The notes: generated from the letters alone by a model not told the origin. A DNA stretch of 64,000 nt from SVTX01 sp045538195 (GCA_045538195.1 JAZSRA010000013.1:1-64000); one strand, 5' to 3'. Numbered from the stretch's first letter, positions 51,774 through 61,102 are shown. Made by a program: numbers and translations.

Positions 51774-52634
51774 ATGTCAATTTCTCCCGAAACACAAAAG
51801 CTTCTTGACAGGATCGAGGAATACGAAAAAAAGGGTTGGTTTGACAAGGATATCAACGATGACCCACCTACACGTCCTCTCCGTCCCGGCGAAGTCGACT
51901 ACGTAGGCAAAAAGCTCTCCACAAGGCTCGGAACTAAAATCGCGAACAGAATCGGAAAAAACCACTTTGAGAAAATGATGAAGCGCGGCGACGTCGTTCT
52001 CAAAGAGATCCGCGGTCAGGAAAATCTTGCGGCGGTAGGCGACAAGGGCGCGCTTATCACCTGCAATCATTTCAGCGTGTTCGATAACTACGCTGCGCTC
52101 AAGGCCGTTGACCCTATTCTGAAAAAAAGTATTCTCTACAAGGTCATAAGAGAAGGAAACTACACCTCCTTCCCCGGCATATACGGCTACCTTTTCCGTC
52201 ACTGCAACACCCTTCCCCTTTCGTCCAATTTCAGCTGTCTCAAGGAGCTGATGGCGGCTATGCACACTCTTTTCGCTCGCGGCGAGAAAATACTGATATA
52301 CCCTGAGCAGGGTATGTGGTACAATTACCGCAAGCCCCGTCCCTTAAAGCTCGGAAGCTTCCGCTTTGCCGTGAGAGAAAAGGTTCCCGTGATCCCGCTC
52401 TTTATCACTCTTGAAGACACGGACAAAACAGGTGCCGACGGACTTCCCATTCAGGCGTACACGGTTCACGTGCTTCCCCCCATTTTCCCCGACGAAAACC
52501 TGACGGTACGCGAGGACACCGAAAGAATGTGCCGCGAAAATTACCGACTTTGGAAGGAGACCTACGAATCCTTCTACGGGATAAAGCTGGAATACACTAC
52601 CGAGGGTGAGGTCTCTCCATGCTCTACTTCATAA
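51774..52634 (+). CDS. PlsC-type (1-acyl-sn-glycerol-3-phosphate) acyltransferase
   Basis: 286 residues. An N-terminal ~70-residue charged extension precedes the LPLAT domain: ITCNHFSVFDNYAAL (NHx4D, catalytic His-Asp), PGIYGYLFRHCNTLP, ILIYPEQGMWYNYRKPRPLK (substrate-binding EG-like block) and VPVIPLFITLED. It acylates a phospholipid or glycolipid at the membrane face. It overlaps the following CrtO-like gene by 16 bases and is in an operon with a GT8 enzyme, suggesting synthesis of an acylated glycolipid. Confidence 0.9.
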   Translation: MSISPETQKLLDRIEEYEKKGWFDKDINDDPPTRPLRPGEVDYVGKKLSTRLGTKIANRIGKNHFEKMMKRGDVVLKEIRGQENLAAVGDKGALITCNHFSVFDNYAALKAVDPILKKSILYKVIREGNYTSFPGIYGYLFRHCNTLPLSSNFSCLKELMAAMHTLFARGEKILIYPEQGMWYNYRKPRPLKLGSFRFAVREKVPVIPLFITLEDTDKTGADGLPIQAYTVHVLPPIFPDENLTVREDTERMCRENYRLWKETYESFYGIKLEYTTEGEVSPCSTS

Positions 52635-53209
52635 TCATTTTAATAACTGTTGTCCTTGTCACTGCGGCTAATCTCTTGTTCACTATACCGATAGCTCCCC
52701 AGGAGATAGGCTCTGTCTTATTTGCCGTAGTCTTTGCGGTCGTTGCAATCATCGCGGTAGACGGAATAACGGCACTTATCATTCGCCGTCTTACTCCCAA
52801 GATGTGGTACACCCCCGGGAAAAGACTTTTCAAGGTGACAAAAAAAGAAAGAAACTTTTACAGAACGCTAAAAATCAAGACTTGGAAGGACAAGATACCC
52901 GAGCTTGGTGGCTTTACAAGCTTTCACAAGGACAAGCTTGAGAGCAACAGCGATCCCGCTTATCTTGAACGCTTTATAATTGAGGCAAATTACGGCGTAG
53001 TGATCCATTTGGTCAACGCAATACTGGGCTTTGCTATAATGTTTATCCCTTTCTGCGCGTCTCCCACGATCTGGATCCCCGTATTCCTAGTAAATTTCAT
53101 TCTCAGTATTCTTCCTGTAGCGATACTTCGTTACACAAGCCACACCTTGCAAAATCTGTATAACAGATGCAAGAAAAAAGAGAACGCGCAAAGAAAGGAG
53201 ACCGTATGA
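52619..53209 (+). CDS. CrtO-like (glycosyl-4,4'-diaponeurosporenoate acyltransferase family) membrane protein
   Basis: 196 residues with two N-terminal helices (1-25, 31-55), a cytoplasmic segment MWYTPGKRLFKVTKKERNFY then LKIKTWKDKIPELGGF, and two or three C-terminal helices (~118-165). That central motif is typical of the CrtO acyltransferase family, the last enzyme of staphyloxanthin synthesis. No other carotenoid gene is nearby, so a different glycolipid substrate is likely, made with the adjacent GT8 and PlsC-like enzymes. Confidence 0.85.
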   Translation: MLYFIIILITVVLVTAANLLFTIPIAPQEIGSVLFAVVFAVVAIIAVDGITALIIRRLTPKMWYTPGKRLFKVTKKERNFYRTLKIKTWKDKIPELGGFTSFHKDKLESNSDPAYLERFIIEANYGVVIHLVNAILGFAIMFIPFCASPTIWIPVFLVNFILSILPVAILRYTSHTLQNLYNRCKKKENAQRKETV

Positions 53210-53574
53210 ATCAGAATGTAAAAAAAACTCCGCGCGTCGGAGCAGTTTTGGCGGCATTATCTGCCGCGGCTCTGCTTTTGTCGGCAGGATCTGCTATAGG
53301 CACGTATTTATTTTGCGAATCATTGCAGATCTCATTGACGATCGCGATCATAGTTCTCCCTTCTATAGCTATCGTGTGGCTTCTCGCAAGCATGACGGTG
53401 TATATCGTTGGGAAATACAAAGACAGAATAACCCGTTGGATGGATATAAATCTACGCGCGTCGTCACTGACGGTAGCGGCAATATTGCTAATAGCTGCAA
53501 TCGCTATCTTCGCATTAGGGATAATCTTCGGTATCAATCCCATAGAGGCGATTCACTCTATTCTTAACGGATAA
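53206..53574 (+). CDS. small membrane protein, function unknown
   Basis: 122 residues, start MNQNVKKTPRVGAVLAALSA, with three hydrophobic segments (~11-35, 42-68, 88-112). AAAGGAG lies six bases before ATG 53206, which overlaps the stop of the CrtO-like gene (ATGA). It is last in the GT8-PlsC-CrtO operon. No family recognised. Confidence 0.7.
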   Translation: MNQNVKKTPRVGAVLAALSAAALLLSAGSAIGTYLFCESLQISLTIAIIVLPSIAIVWLLASMTVYIVGKYKDRITRWMDINLRASSLTVAAILLIAAIAIFALGIIFGINPIEAIHSILNG

Positions 53575-53580
53575 CCCATC

Positions 53581-53620
53581 AAAAAAGATGCTCCAACCTC
53601 ACGGCGGAGCATCTTTTTTA
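53581..53620. terminator. bidirectional terminator between convergent operons
   Basis: AAAGATGCTCC and GGAGCATCTTT form an 11-bp stem flanked by A- and T-runs, so it can serve both the + strand operon and the minus-strand XRE gene. Confidence 0.9.
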
Positions 53621-54244
53621 TTCTACGTTAGGCTTTTTGCCCATCAGAGACCAGAGTATTATTATCATTTGTCCGGGTATGCAGAGAATGTAAAGCTGCC
53701 AGAGATTAAGCGAGCATACCATACTTAACGTAATGTGCAGAGCCAAAACAAGCGACCACATAAGCAGAGAAATTATGAGATAGTTTCTTCTGCGGCTGAA
53801 CCATACCGAGTTCAGCACCAGCCAGACTATTGCAGACACGGGAGTCGCGTAAGCAAAGGCAAGCCAATGAGCGACCAATCCGTCGGTGCTCAGATCTACG
53901 GCAAAGAACACGGTGAGCGCGATGATCCAGACCAAAAGCACACTCATTCCCGTAATCGTTCCGTGCGCCCTTTGTTTTTTTCTGATCAAAAGCTCTCTTT
54001 CCTCCGCCTCCTTATCCGAGGGGGGAGACACGTGACCCGGGGTGATCAGATAGTCTACCGTAACGCCAAATAGGAGAGAGATCTGTTTCAAAACCGAAAT
54101 GTCGGGAACCGACTCTCCTCTTTCCCACTTTGAGACCGCCTTATCCGAATAATTCAGCTTTTCGGCAAGCTCTATTTGAGTCATTCCGCTTCCTCTGCGA
54201 AGAAGCGCGATATTTTCGGCAATTATTGATTTGATATCCTCCAT
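53618..54244 (-). CDS. XRE-family regulator with C-terminal membrane domain
   Basis: 208 residues. N-terminal HTH: ALLRRGSGMTQIELAEKLNYSDKAVSKWERG near 14-44, then VPDISVLKQISLLFGVTVDYLI. The C-terminal half has four hydrophobic helices (~99-120, 126-146, 155-175, 180-198). Membrane-bound XRE regulators usually sense envelope signals. It follows the S24 peptidase gene by 19 bases on the same strand. Confidence 0.9.
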   Translation of the reverse strand: MEDIKSIIAENIALLRRGSGMTQIELAEKLNYSDKAVSKWERGESVPDISVLKQISLLFGVTVDYLITPGHVSPPSDKEAEERELLIRKKQRAHGTITGMSVLLVWIIALTVFFAVDLSTDGLVAHWLAFAYATPVSAIVWLVLNSVWFSRRRNYLIISLLMWSLVLALHITLSMVCSLNLWQLYILCIPGQMIIILWSLMGKKPNVE

Positions 54245-54263
54245 AGGCTCACCTCCATTCGAA

Positions 54264-54716
54264 TTATTTCTTTTTTCCGAATATCTTTTTTATGCGCCAA
54301 GACAGCGCGCTTTTTATTTTTCTGAATATCTTTCTCGGCAGGAACTCTAAAACCTTGTACCGACTGTAAAGCCAATATCCGAAGCCTTCAAGCTTCATTT
54401 CCTTTTCGCCACGCTTACCCTTCCAGACCTTATCAAGTCTGCCTAATACGTCTTCGTCCGCGATTCCCTTTTCCACTGTCACGCAGTTGTCTCCGCAAAA
54501 GACGTAAGAGTCGGGCAGGACCTTCACGACACGGTGCAAAACGTATTTTTCGCCGTCGCGAAACAGTGCCACGTCATATTTTTTAAGTCTTTCCTTTACG
54601 GGAATGACCGCCACCGTATCCACTCTTTCGCGGAGCATCGGCTCCATACTGTGTCCTACCACGACGCTGACGTAAACACCGTCCTCGGCAAGCACGCTTT
54701 CGATACTATTACTCAT
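54264..54716 (-). CDS. S24/S26-family serine peptidase (signal-peptidase-like)
   Basis: 150 residues. VVVGHSMEPML gives the nucleophile Ser23. LFRDGEKYVLHRVVKVL gives H61 in the place of the usual Lys base, as in the archaeal/ER-type signal peptidases. YVFCGDNC follows. The C-terminus is very basic. No N-terminal transmembrane segment is seen. It starts two bases after the PqqD-like gene. Small peptidases of this type often occur with PqqD-like proteins and HprK-like kinases; the role there is unclear. Confidence 0.82.
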   Translation of the reverse strand: MSNSIESVLAEDGVYVSVVVGHSMEPMLRERVDTVAVIPVKERLKKYDVALFRDGEKYVLHRVVKVLPDSYVFCGDNCVTVEKGIADEDVLGRLDKVWKGKRGEKEMKLEGFGYWLYSRYKVLEFLPRKIFRKIKSALSWRIKKIFGKKK

Positions 54717-54717
54717 A

Positions 54718-54987
54718 TCAGTTGATCTCTATAAATCCTTGATCTTCAAGGTCTTTGATAACGTTATCCACGTCGCCTTCAAGCTTTTCGAGATCAACAT
54801 CGTATTTGGCGTAAAGCATATCGCATATTTCGTCTCGTGAAAAACCGCTTTCTATGCATTTCCATATATCCGCGGCGGTGGAATTAAGCTTGACCATTCC
54901 GCGAAAGCTCTTGCTTGCGCTTCCGACCGCAACTACAACGTAGCTGCCCATAACGCTCCGCAGAACGAATCCGTCTTTAATTTTCAT
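54718..54987 (-). CDS. PqqD-family protein
   Basis: 89 residues with the PqqD/RRE winged-helix pattern: KIKDGFVLRSVMGSYVVVAVG, MVKLNSTAADIWKCIESG, FSRDEICDMLYAKYDVD and VIKDLEDQGFIEI. PqqD proteins bind precursor peptides and deliver them to radical SAM enzymes. No radical SAM gene or precursor is in view. It is the first gene of a PqqD-S24-XRE operon. Confidence 0.9.
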   Translation of the reverse strand: MKIKDGFVLRSVMGSYVVVAVGSASKSFRGMVKLNSTAADIWKCIESGFSRDEICDMLYAKYDVDLEKLEGDVDNVIKDLEDQGFIEIN

Positions 54988-55400
54988 AGCAAAAGCTCCT
55001 TATTAATTGATAAATTGCTGTTTGTCGGGGGGGATGCGAGGGGATGCGATTTCCGCTTTCTTGGAAGAAAGCTTGGCAAAGAACTTCCCCTAATTTTTTA
55101 GGTCCTCTTAGGGTGTCGGAGGATTTTGCTCTCCTTCGTTGCTAAAAAAATCCCTCACTGTCGTTTCCTTATTGCAAGGGTGTTGAACCCAAGACATTTT
55201 ATCTAACTTTAACTTAAATTTACTTTAAGATAAGTTGAATTATATCGGCTGGGTTCTAAACTGTTGCAACACGGAAGGGACGAGCAGGTTGAAATTCGTG
55301 TAACGAATTTCAACGTCACCTCACGGCGGTTAGAACCCCAATTGGGGAAAGCTTTTTGGCTCCACCTTTTTCTCGAAAAAGGTGGGACGCATCCCCTATA
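54988..55400. repeat. palindrome-rich spacer
   Basis: 413 bases with no gene. Contains GTTGAAATTCGT GTA ACGAATTTCAAC (about 55288-55314), a long imperfect palindrome bounded by TTGAACCCA and TGGGTTCTAAA (about 55182-55260), and at 55340-55397 the dispersed element TTGGGGAAAGCTTTTTGG with the CCACCTTTTT CTCG AAAAAGGTGG palindrome seen elsewhere in the window. A degraded second copy is near 55045-55100. Confidence 0.7.
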
Positions 55401-57179
55401 TCAATCAAGAGCCTCAAACTCTTCAAGAGCCGCCTTGAAGGACGCCATACAAGAATTGAAGGCATCCATCTTGGTCAGGTCAACGCCCGCAAGTTTAAGA
55501 AGCTCTACGGGACCGTCAGAGCCACCCGAGGACAAGAACTTGAAGTAGTCCTCAACGGCAACCTGACCCTCGTTGTAAATTCTCTCGGCGATAGAGACCG
55601 CGGAGATGATACCCGTAGCGTACTTATAAACGTAAAATCCTCTGTAAAGGTGAGGTATTCTCGCCCACTCGTATGCGATCTCGGGGTCACTCACCACGCT
55701 TCTGCCGTAATATTTCTTGTTAAGATTATAGTAGACCTCGTTGAGGGCGTCCTTGGTAAGGGGCTGACCCTTCTCTGCCATATCGTGAGCAATATACTCA
55801 AACTCGGCAAACTGAGTCTGACGGAAAAGCGTACCTTTAAGCATATCCATATAGTAGGAAAGCAGATATTTTTTCAGCTTTTCGTCGGTAGTGGTCTTCA
55901 TCAGATATTTGAGGAGCAGAACCTCATTGACGGTACTTGCGACCTCGGCAACAAATATCTTATAGCTTGCCTTTTCCTGAGGCTGATTCTTCTCGGAGAA
56001 GTAGGAGTGCATAGCGTGACCCAGCTCGTGAGCGAGAGTGAAAACGTCGCCCGTGGTCTTCTGATAGTTCAGAAGAACGTAGGGGTGGGGGCAACCGTAA
56101 ACGCTTGCGCTGTAAGCTCCGCTTCTCTTACCGTCGGTCTCCTCAACGTCGATCCAACCGTTATCGTGAGCCTCTTGAAGCAGTCCTTGATACTCGTCTC
56201 CGAGGGGAGCAAGTCCCTCCTTAACTATTCTGAACGCCTCCTCGTAGTCGACCTTTATCTCGGCGTCCTCGATGGGAGAAACGTAGACGTCGTACATGTG
56301 CAGAGATTTAAGACCCATAAGCTTCTTCTTGTCTCTGTAATATCTGTGGAGCAGGGGCAGACCCTTCTTGACGCTTTTCAAAAGGTTCTGATATACCTTT
56401 ACGTCAACGTCCTCACTGTCAAGCGCCTTTTCGAGAGAGGAATCGTACTTTCTCGCGCGAGCGAGGAACACGTCCTTATCAACGTTACCGACGTAAGCGG
56501 CGGTTATAGTGTTGATAAGACCGATGTATGCCTTATAATAAGCTCTGAACGCGTCGCGGCGCACCTTTCTGTCGGGAGAGTGCAGAAGCACTCCGTACAT
56601 ACCGTGAGAAAGGGTGACCTTTTCGCCGTTCACCTTAATGGTGGGATAGGGGAAATCGGCGTTATCGATCATAGTGAACACCTGTCTGAATCCGTCGAAT
56701 ATTCTGCTCTCCTGGGAGAGAAGTGCCTCGATCTCCTTGGAAAGCACGTGAGGCTTTCTTCTGATGATCTGACGGAGAGTATAGTCGTAGTCCTTAAATC
56801 TCTCGTCAGCGGCAAACTTTTCAAGAGTTTCGGTGGGGAGTGCGGTCAGCTCGGGATCGATGAAGGCAATATTGCCCATAAGCTTCATTTCAAGGGTGTC
56901 GAGACGCGAAAGCAGAGCCGCGAACTCACTCTTTCTCGTATCCTCGTCGTGACGCATAAAAGCATACAGACCAAGCAAGCCCAGGTCCTTGGCAACGTCG
57001 TTAACGCCTTCAAGACACTCGAAAAGCTGATCGGGATCGGACAATTTTCCTTCGTACTGCGAAAAATCCAATTTTTCGGCAACCTCGTCGTAGACGCGAT
57101 TCCACTCGTCAACGCTCTCAAATATATCCTCAACTCGCCATTTAAGATTAGCGGATACTACTTCTCTTTCTTTTCCCAT
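55401..57179 (-). CDS. pepF: oligoendopeptidase F
   Basis: M3B zinc metallopeptidase that cuts short peptides in the cytoplasm. 592 residues: a long helical N-terminal domain, the zinc site FTLAHELGHAMHSYFSE near residues 375-391, the third ligand Glu in IFVAEVASTVNEVLLL, and the C-terminal WARIPHLYRGFYVYKYATG. ATG 57179 has GGAGG eight bases upstream; an upstream in-frame TTG is less likely. Stand-alone gene between a repeat spacer and an ABC cluster. Confidence 0.96.
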   Translation of the reverse strand: MGKEREVVSANLKWRVEDIFESVDEWNRVYDEVAEKLDFSQYEGKLSDPDQLFECLEGVNDVAKDLGLLGLYAFMRHDEDTRKSEFAALLSRLDTLEMKLMGNIAFIDPELTALPTETLEKFAADERFKDYDYTLRQIIRRKPHVLSKEIEALLSQESRIFDGFRQVFTMIDNADFPYPTIKVNGEKVTLSHGMYGVLLHSPDRKVRRDAFRAYYKAYIGLINTITAAYVGNVDKDVFLARARKYDSSLEKALDSEDVDVKVYQNLLKSVKKGLPLLHRYYRDKKKLMGLKSLHMYDVYVSPIEDAEIKVDYEEAFRIVKEGLAPLGDEYQGLLQEAHDNGWIDVEETDGKRSGAYSASVYGCPHPYVLLNYQKTTGDVFTLAHELGHAMHSYFSEKNQPQEKASYKIFVAEVASTVNEVLLLKYLMKTTTDEKLKKYLLSYYMDMLKGTLFRQTQFAEFEYIAHDMAEKGQPLTKDALNEVYYNLNKKYYGRSVVSDPEIAYEWARIPHLYRGFYVYKYATGIISAVSIAERIYNEGQVAVEDYFKFLSSGGSDGPVELLKLAGVDLTKMDAFNSCMASFKAALEEFEALD

Positions 57180-57369
57180 TTTTAAATCCTCCAAAAAATC
57201 AAGGCTTTATCGCCAATAATTAATTAGATTATATCACAATCCGCGCCGATTTTCAAGTGCAAAAACCAAAAAAGTCCGAAAATGACCGTTTTTCACCTCT
57301 GAAAAGTGCGATTTTGGGTGATGATACGTCGAGCCACTGCATTTTGGCGGTGGCTCACTGTATAAGAAA

Positions 57370-58224
57370 TTAAACAAGGCTTGTTTTTTTCAATATAAGA
57401 TTGCTTACAGCTCCAAGTCCGAGTGCAGAGAGCGATCCTCCCGCAACACAGAGACCGAGGTTTAAGACAGTCTGATCGAGAGGCGTAAGAACGGGGATCA
57501 TCATAAAGAGCAACATTCCCACCGCCGCCGACAGAAGTATCGAAAGCCATGCCTTTTGCTTTGCGATAACGCTCATGCAAACGTATATCGGCACGAAAAG
57601 GAGTGCCAGAGCGATCTTTGAGAGCATACAGAGTATCAGCTCGCCCACGCCGAATCCAACCATATCAAAGGGAAGATCAAACATCGAGTTACATATCGCG
57701 CCGCCGATCATCGCTCCTATAAAGAACGCCAGCAGCATACACGCGCATCCGAGGAAGCACACGAATATTTTTGAAATAACGTAATCGCTCTTTTTCGCGC
57801 GGACTGTAAAGAGGTTTTTCGAATATCCGCTCCTGAAATCGTCGGATATAAAGATGCAGACCAGAGCCGTCATAGCGAAATAGAGCATATTGATATTACA
57901 CATCGAGGTGAGGCTCATGTCCATTCCTGCTCCCATGCCGCCCTCGGCGCTCATATCTCCGCCCATAGCCGAGTCGGTGCTGAGAGAGCCGATTATCTGC
58001 CAGACGTTGTCAAAGCCCTCGGTCACCGTCTCCTTGCCGGTTTGAGGATCAACGCTAACGGTTCCGTCCATCAGCGTAGTCATCACAAGAATAAGAATGG
58101 GAGCTACAAGACAAGCCGCGACCACGATATAAAATAAACGCGACGTAAACATTCTTCTCGCGTCAACGTGGATCATAGTTCCAAGACGCTTCAAAAAAGT
58201 ATTTTTCTCAAAGCCTTTTTCCAT
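57370..58224 (-). CDS. ABC-2 type permease (pair 1)
   Basis: 284 residues with about six membrane helices and a large extracytoplasmic loop after TM1 (MDGTVSVDPQTGKETVTEGF, then a Met/Gly-rich stretch). FISDDFRSGYSKNLFTVRAKKSDYV is the amphipathic element typical of bacitracin/lantibiotic-immunity type ABC-2 permeases. The start ATG touches the stop of the ATPase gene. Substrate unknown; efflux of a peptide or lipid is likely. A GAGCCAC/GTGGCTC hairpin (57332-57357) follows the gene. Confidence 0.88.
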   Translation of the reverse strand: MEKGFEKNTFLKRLGTMIHVDARRMFTSRLFYIVVAACLVAPILILVMTTLMDGTVSVDPQTGKETVTEGFDNVWQIIGSLSTDSAMGGDMSAEGGMGAGMDMSLTSMCNINMLYFAMTALVCIFISDDFRSGYSKNLFTVRAKKSDYVISKIFVCFLGCACMLLAFFIGAMIGGAICNSMFDLPFDMVGFGVGELILCMLSKIALALLFVPIYVCMSVIAKQKAWLSILLSAAVGMLLFMMIPVLTPLDQTVLNLGLCVAGGSLSALGLGAVSNLILKKTSLV

Positions 58225-59126
58225 TATCGTCTGCCCCCTTTCATAAGATCGATATAATATTCTTCAAGTCCTATCTTTGCCTTGGTCAGCTCGCTGACAA
58301 CGATGCCCCCGCTGTAAAGATAGGTCACTATCTCCTCGGGAGAGACATAGTCGTAAACTCTGATATATCCGCTCTCGTCCTCCTCAACTCGGGAGTACTT
58401 GCAGGAAAGCAGAGCCTTCGCGCGGTTCGTGTCACCGACCTTGACGGCGGTATAGGTGCGACAGCTATTTTCAAGCTCCTCCGCCGTCATCTCGCAGATC
58501 ATCTTTCCTCCGCGGACGATACCGTAGTGAGTAGCTATCTTTTCAAGCTCGCCCAAAACGTGGGAGGAAATAACGATTGTAACGCCGTGATTTTCGGCAA
58601 GGTCACAAAGAACCTCGCGCATAATTCTCATGCCGTCTGCGTCAAGACCATTGATAGGCTCGTCAAGGACCAAAAGTCTGGGAGAGCCGATAAGCGCCAT
58701 AGCGATGCCTATTCTCTGCTTCATTCCGAGGGAGCAGTTCTTATATTTGTTTCCTGCCGCGCCCTCCATTCTGACGGTTTTAAGTATCTTGACTATTTCC
58801 CTGTCGGCATCTTTAATGCCGAGGTTTGCCGTTTGAAGCTTCATGTTGTTCCAAACGGTCAGATTCGGGAAGCATCCGGGAGATTCGATCAGCACTCCGA
58901 TCTTCGCTCTTACGTCGCTGTCGGTGTGGGGTCTGCCGTAAAGCCTGACAGTACCGCCGCCCTCACGGATAAGTCCGCAGATTATCTTTTCGGTGGTGGA
59001 TTTTCCCGAGCCGTTTTCACCGATAAATCCGTAGATCGCACCCTCGGGGACCGTCATATCAAGACCCGAAAGCGCCTGCTTGGGCCCGAAATTTTTAGTG
59101 AGACTTCTTATTTCTATTGCATTCAT
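58224..59126 (-). CDS. ABC transporter ATP-binding protein (pair 1)
   Basis: About 300 residues. Walker A FIGENGSGKSTTEKI, signature CSLGMKQRIGIAMALIG, Walker B LLVLDEPINGLD and switch His ISSHVLGELE. The signature reads SLGMKQR instead of LSGGQ, usual for BcrA-like drug/lantibiotic ATPases. A C-terminal ~80-residue extension contacts the permease. ATG 59126 with GGAGG upstream. About 65% like the second ATPase by eye. Confidence 0.94.
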   Translation of the reverse strand: MNAIEIRSLTKNFGPKQALSGLDMTVPEGAIYGFIGENGSGKSTTEKIICGLIREGGGTVRLYGRPHTDSDVRAKIGVLIESPGCFPNLTVWNNMKLQTANLGIKDADREIVKILKTVRMEGAAGNKYKNCSLGMKQRIGIAMALIGSPRLLVLDEPINGLDADGMRIMREVLCDLAENHGVTIVISSHVLGELEKIATHYGIVRGGKMICEMTAEELENSCRTYTAVKVGDTNRAKALLSCKYSRVEEDESGYIRVYDYVSPEEIVTYLYSGGIVVSELTKAKIGLEEYYIDLMKGGRR

Positions 59127-59142
59127 ATCTTCATCCTCCAAA

Positions 59143-59979
59143 TCAATATACGTCACTCTTAGAGAGGATCAATGTTCCGAGAAGGTTGTAGATATACGCC
59201 CACGCGACGGAGCATATAAGGCAGACGATCAACGTCAGAGGCGTACTCGACAGACAGGCAAACACCGACGAGCCGTAAAGGAAGATATTCAGTATCCAAG
59301 AAGGAAGAAGACCTTCGATCAGAGCCGCCGCACCGATTATAAGTATGCCTGTGCCGAAGAAGAAGGAGGACGCCACGGAAATTCCGAAATACTTTCTGAA
59401 TATCACGTTGAGGAAGGTGTAAAGGCTTGCCCAACCAAGGCTCATGACCATCTTGCCGAGAATGGCAAATATCAGCGCGGGGGCATAGACGTCAAAGGGC
59501 AGTCCCGCAAAAAGCGCTCCGCCGACGCCGCCCAAAATATAGGTGACACACATACACGCCATAGCGAAAGCGCAGGAGATCGACTTTGAGATCATATAGT
59601 CCTGCTTTTTCGCGTGGGTGGTAAAGAGCTGCTTGACGTAGCCGCTCTTATAGTCGTGGCCGATAAATATCGACACCATAATACCGCCGAAGATAAAGAC
59701 CATATTCATATTGGCGTATTCGGCAATATCGGAGATCATATATATCGGCTTGTCCGCGGCGATTATCTGCCACGCGTTTGTATAAAGAGGCTGGGCAGCC
59801 GCTCCCGTTTCGGGATTCTCCATACCCATAGTGCCGAGTATCATGGCGGGGATTATAGCGGCGATAGCAAGAAAGATATAGAACAGAGGCGTGTGGAAAA
59901 GTCTGTAAAAGTCGACTCCAAGCATTCCCTTTATTCTTCTCCAAAAGCTGGGAGATTCAAATTTAAGCTCTCGCGTCAT
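59143..59979 (-). CDS. ABC-2 type permease (pair 2)
   Basis: 278 residues with about six membrane helices; FRRIKGM-type amphipathic N-terminus (FWRRIKGMLGVDFYRLF), extracytoplasmic loop after TM1, and FIGHDYKSGYVKQLFTTHAKKQDYM, matching the equivalent block of pair 1. ATG 59979 has GGAGG nine bases upstream and overlaps the end of the ATPase gene by 17 bases. Tandem paralogue of 57370-58224. Confidence 0.88.
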   Translation of the reverse strand: MTRELKFESPSFWRRIKGMLGVDFYRLFHTPLFYIFLAIAAIIPAMILGTMGMENPETGAAAQPLYTNAWQIIAADKPIYMISDIAEYANMNMVFIFGGIMVSIFIGHDYKSGYVKQLFTTHAKKQDYMISKSISCAFAMACMCVTYILGGVGGALFAGLPFDVYAPALIFAILGKMVMSLGWASLYTFLNVIFRKYFGISVASSFFFGTGILIIGAAALIEGLLPSWILNIFLYGSSVFACLSSTPLTLIVCLICSVAWAYIYNLLGTLILSKSDVY

Positions 59980-60883
59980 CTTGCTTTTCCTCCTTCTTTG
60001 ACATAAGCTCGATATAGTATTCTTCAAGACCGATCTTATTTCTCTTTATCTCGCTTACTACGTGACCGCGCTCGATAAGATATTTTACGATCGCTTCGGT
60101 GTCGTTTTCGTCGTAAACGCGGATATATCCGTCCTCCTGTCTGACGTCGCCGTATTTTTCACGGAGAATCTTCACAGCTCCGTCAGAATCCTTGGTCTTC
60201 AAGGACGTAAACACCCTTGCTCGGCTCTCCATCTCCTCGGCGGACAGCTCCATTATCATCTTGCCCTGACGGATAATGCCGTAATGGGTCGCTATCTTTT
60301 CAAGCTCGCCGAGAAGGTGAGAGGAAATAAGAACTGTGCAGCCGTAGGTCTTCGTAATATCAACCAATATCTCGCGCATAATTCTCATACCGTCGGTATC
60401 AAGGCCGTTTATAGGCTCATCAAGAATGAGGAGCGCGGGGTCTCCGAGAAGTGCCATAGCAATACCTATTCTCTGCTTCATTCCGAGAGAGCAGCTCTTG
60501 AACTTGATGTTTGCCGATTCGGTCATACGAACTATTTCAAGTACCCGTGCGATCTCGCCGTCGGGGTCTTCAAGACCAAGGTTTATCGCCTGCATTTTGA
60601 GGTTTTGATAGACGCTTGATCCGGGAAAGCATCCCGCGTTTTCAATAAGCGCGCCCACGCGCACTCTTACCCCCGCGTCTGTGTAATCTCTGCCAAAAAG
60701 CTTGATCTCCCCTCCGTCGGGTACAAGGTGTCCGCAGATAAGCTTTTCGGTGGTGGATTTTCCCGAGCCGTTTTCACCTATAAATCCGTAGATAGCTCCC
60801 ACGGGCACCGTCATATTGAGGTGATCCACCGCATACATTCCGCGAAAGCTTTTAGAGAGATCTCTTATTTCAATAGCGTTCAT
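59963..60883 (-). CDS. ABC transporter ATP-binding protein (pair 2)
   Basis: About 306 residues, with MNAIEIRDLSKSFRGMYAVD at the start, Walker A FIGENGSGKSTTEKL, signature CSLGMKQRIGIAMALLG, Walker B LLILDEPINGLD and the HLLGELEKIATHYG switch. Same layout as the pair 1 ATPase, so the two transporters arose by tandem duplication. ATG 60883 has AAAGGA upstream. First gene of the four-gene operon; a small CCGCC CTGC GGCGG hairpin lies just before its leader's end. Confidence 0.94.
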   Translation of the reverse strand: MNAIEIRDLSKSFRGMYAVDHLNMTVPVGAIYGFIGENGSGKSTTEKLICGHLVPDGGEIKLFGRDYTDAGVRVRVGALIENAGCFPGSSVYQNLKMQAINLGLEDPDGEIARVLEIVRMTESANIKFKSCSLGMKQRIGIAMALLGDPALLILDEPINGLDTDGMRIMREILVDITKTYGCTVLISSHLLGELEKIATHYGIIRQGKMIMELSAEEMESRARVFTSLKTKDSDGAVKILREKYGDVRQEDGYIRVYDENDTEAIVKYLIERGHVVSEIKRNKIGLEEYYIELMSKKEEKQDDARA

Positions 60884-61102
60884 ATCGTTGTCCTTTCCAA
60901 TCATTTTGCCGCCGCAGGGCGGTTTTTCCGATTATGAGATTATTTTATCGCGCCAATATTTACTTTTTAATTATAAAATGTTTGAGTTTTGTTAAAGTTA
61001 GATATTTCTCTGTCTAAAACTGCCCAAAACTCGGGTAGAACACCCCACGTTATACGAATTTTGAGGATTTTGCCGCAAAAAGTTCAAAATTGCTCAAACT
61101 CC
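60884..61102. other. divergent promoter region between ABC operon and asnA
   Basis: No gene. Contains a CCGCC/GGCGG hairpin (about 60910-60925) in the ABC leader, an AT-rich block with TATAAT on the minus strand near 60972-60977, and no T-box or other recognised riboswitch. Confidence 0.5.
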
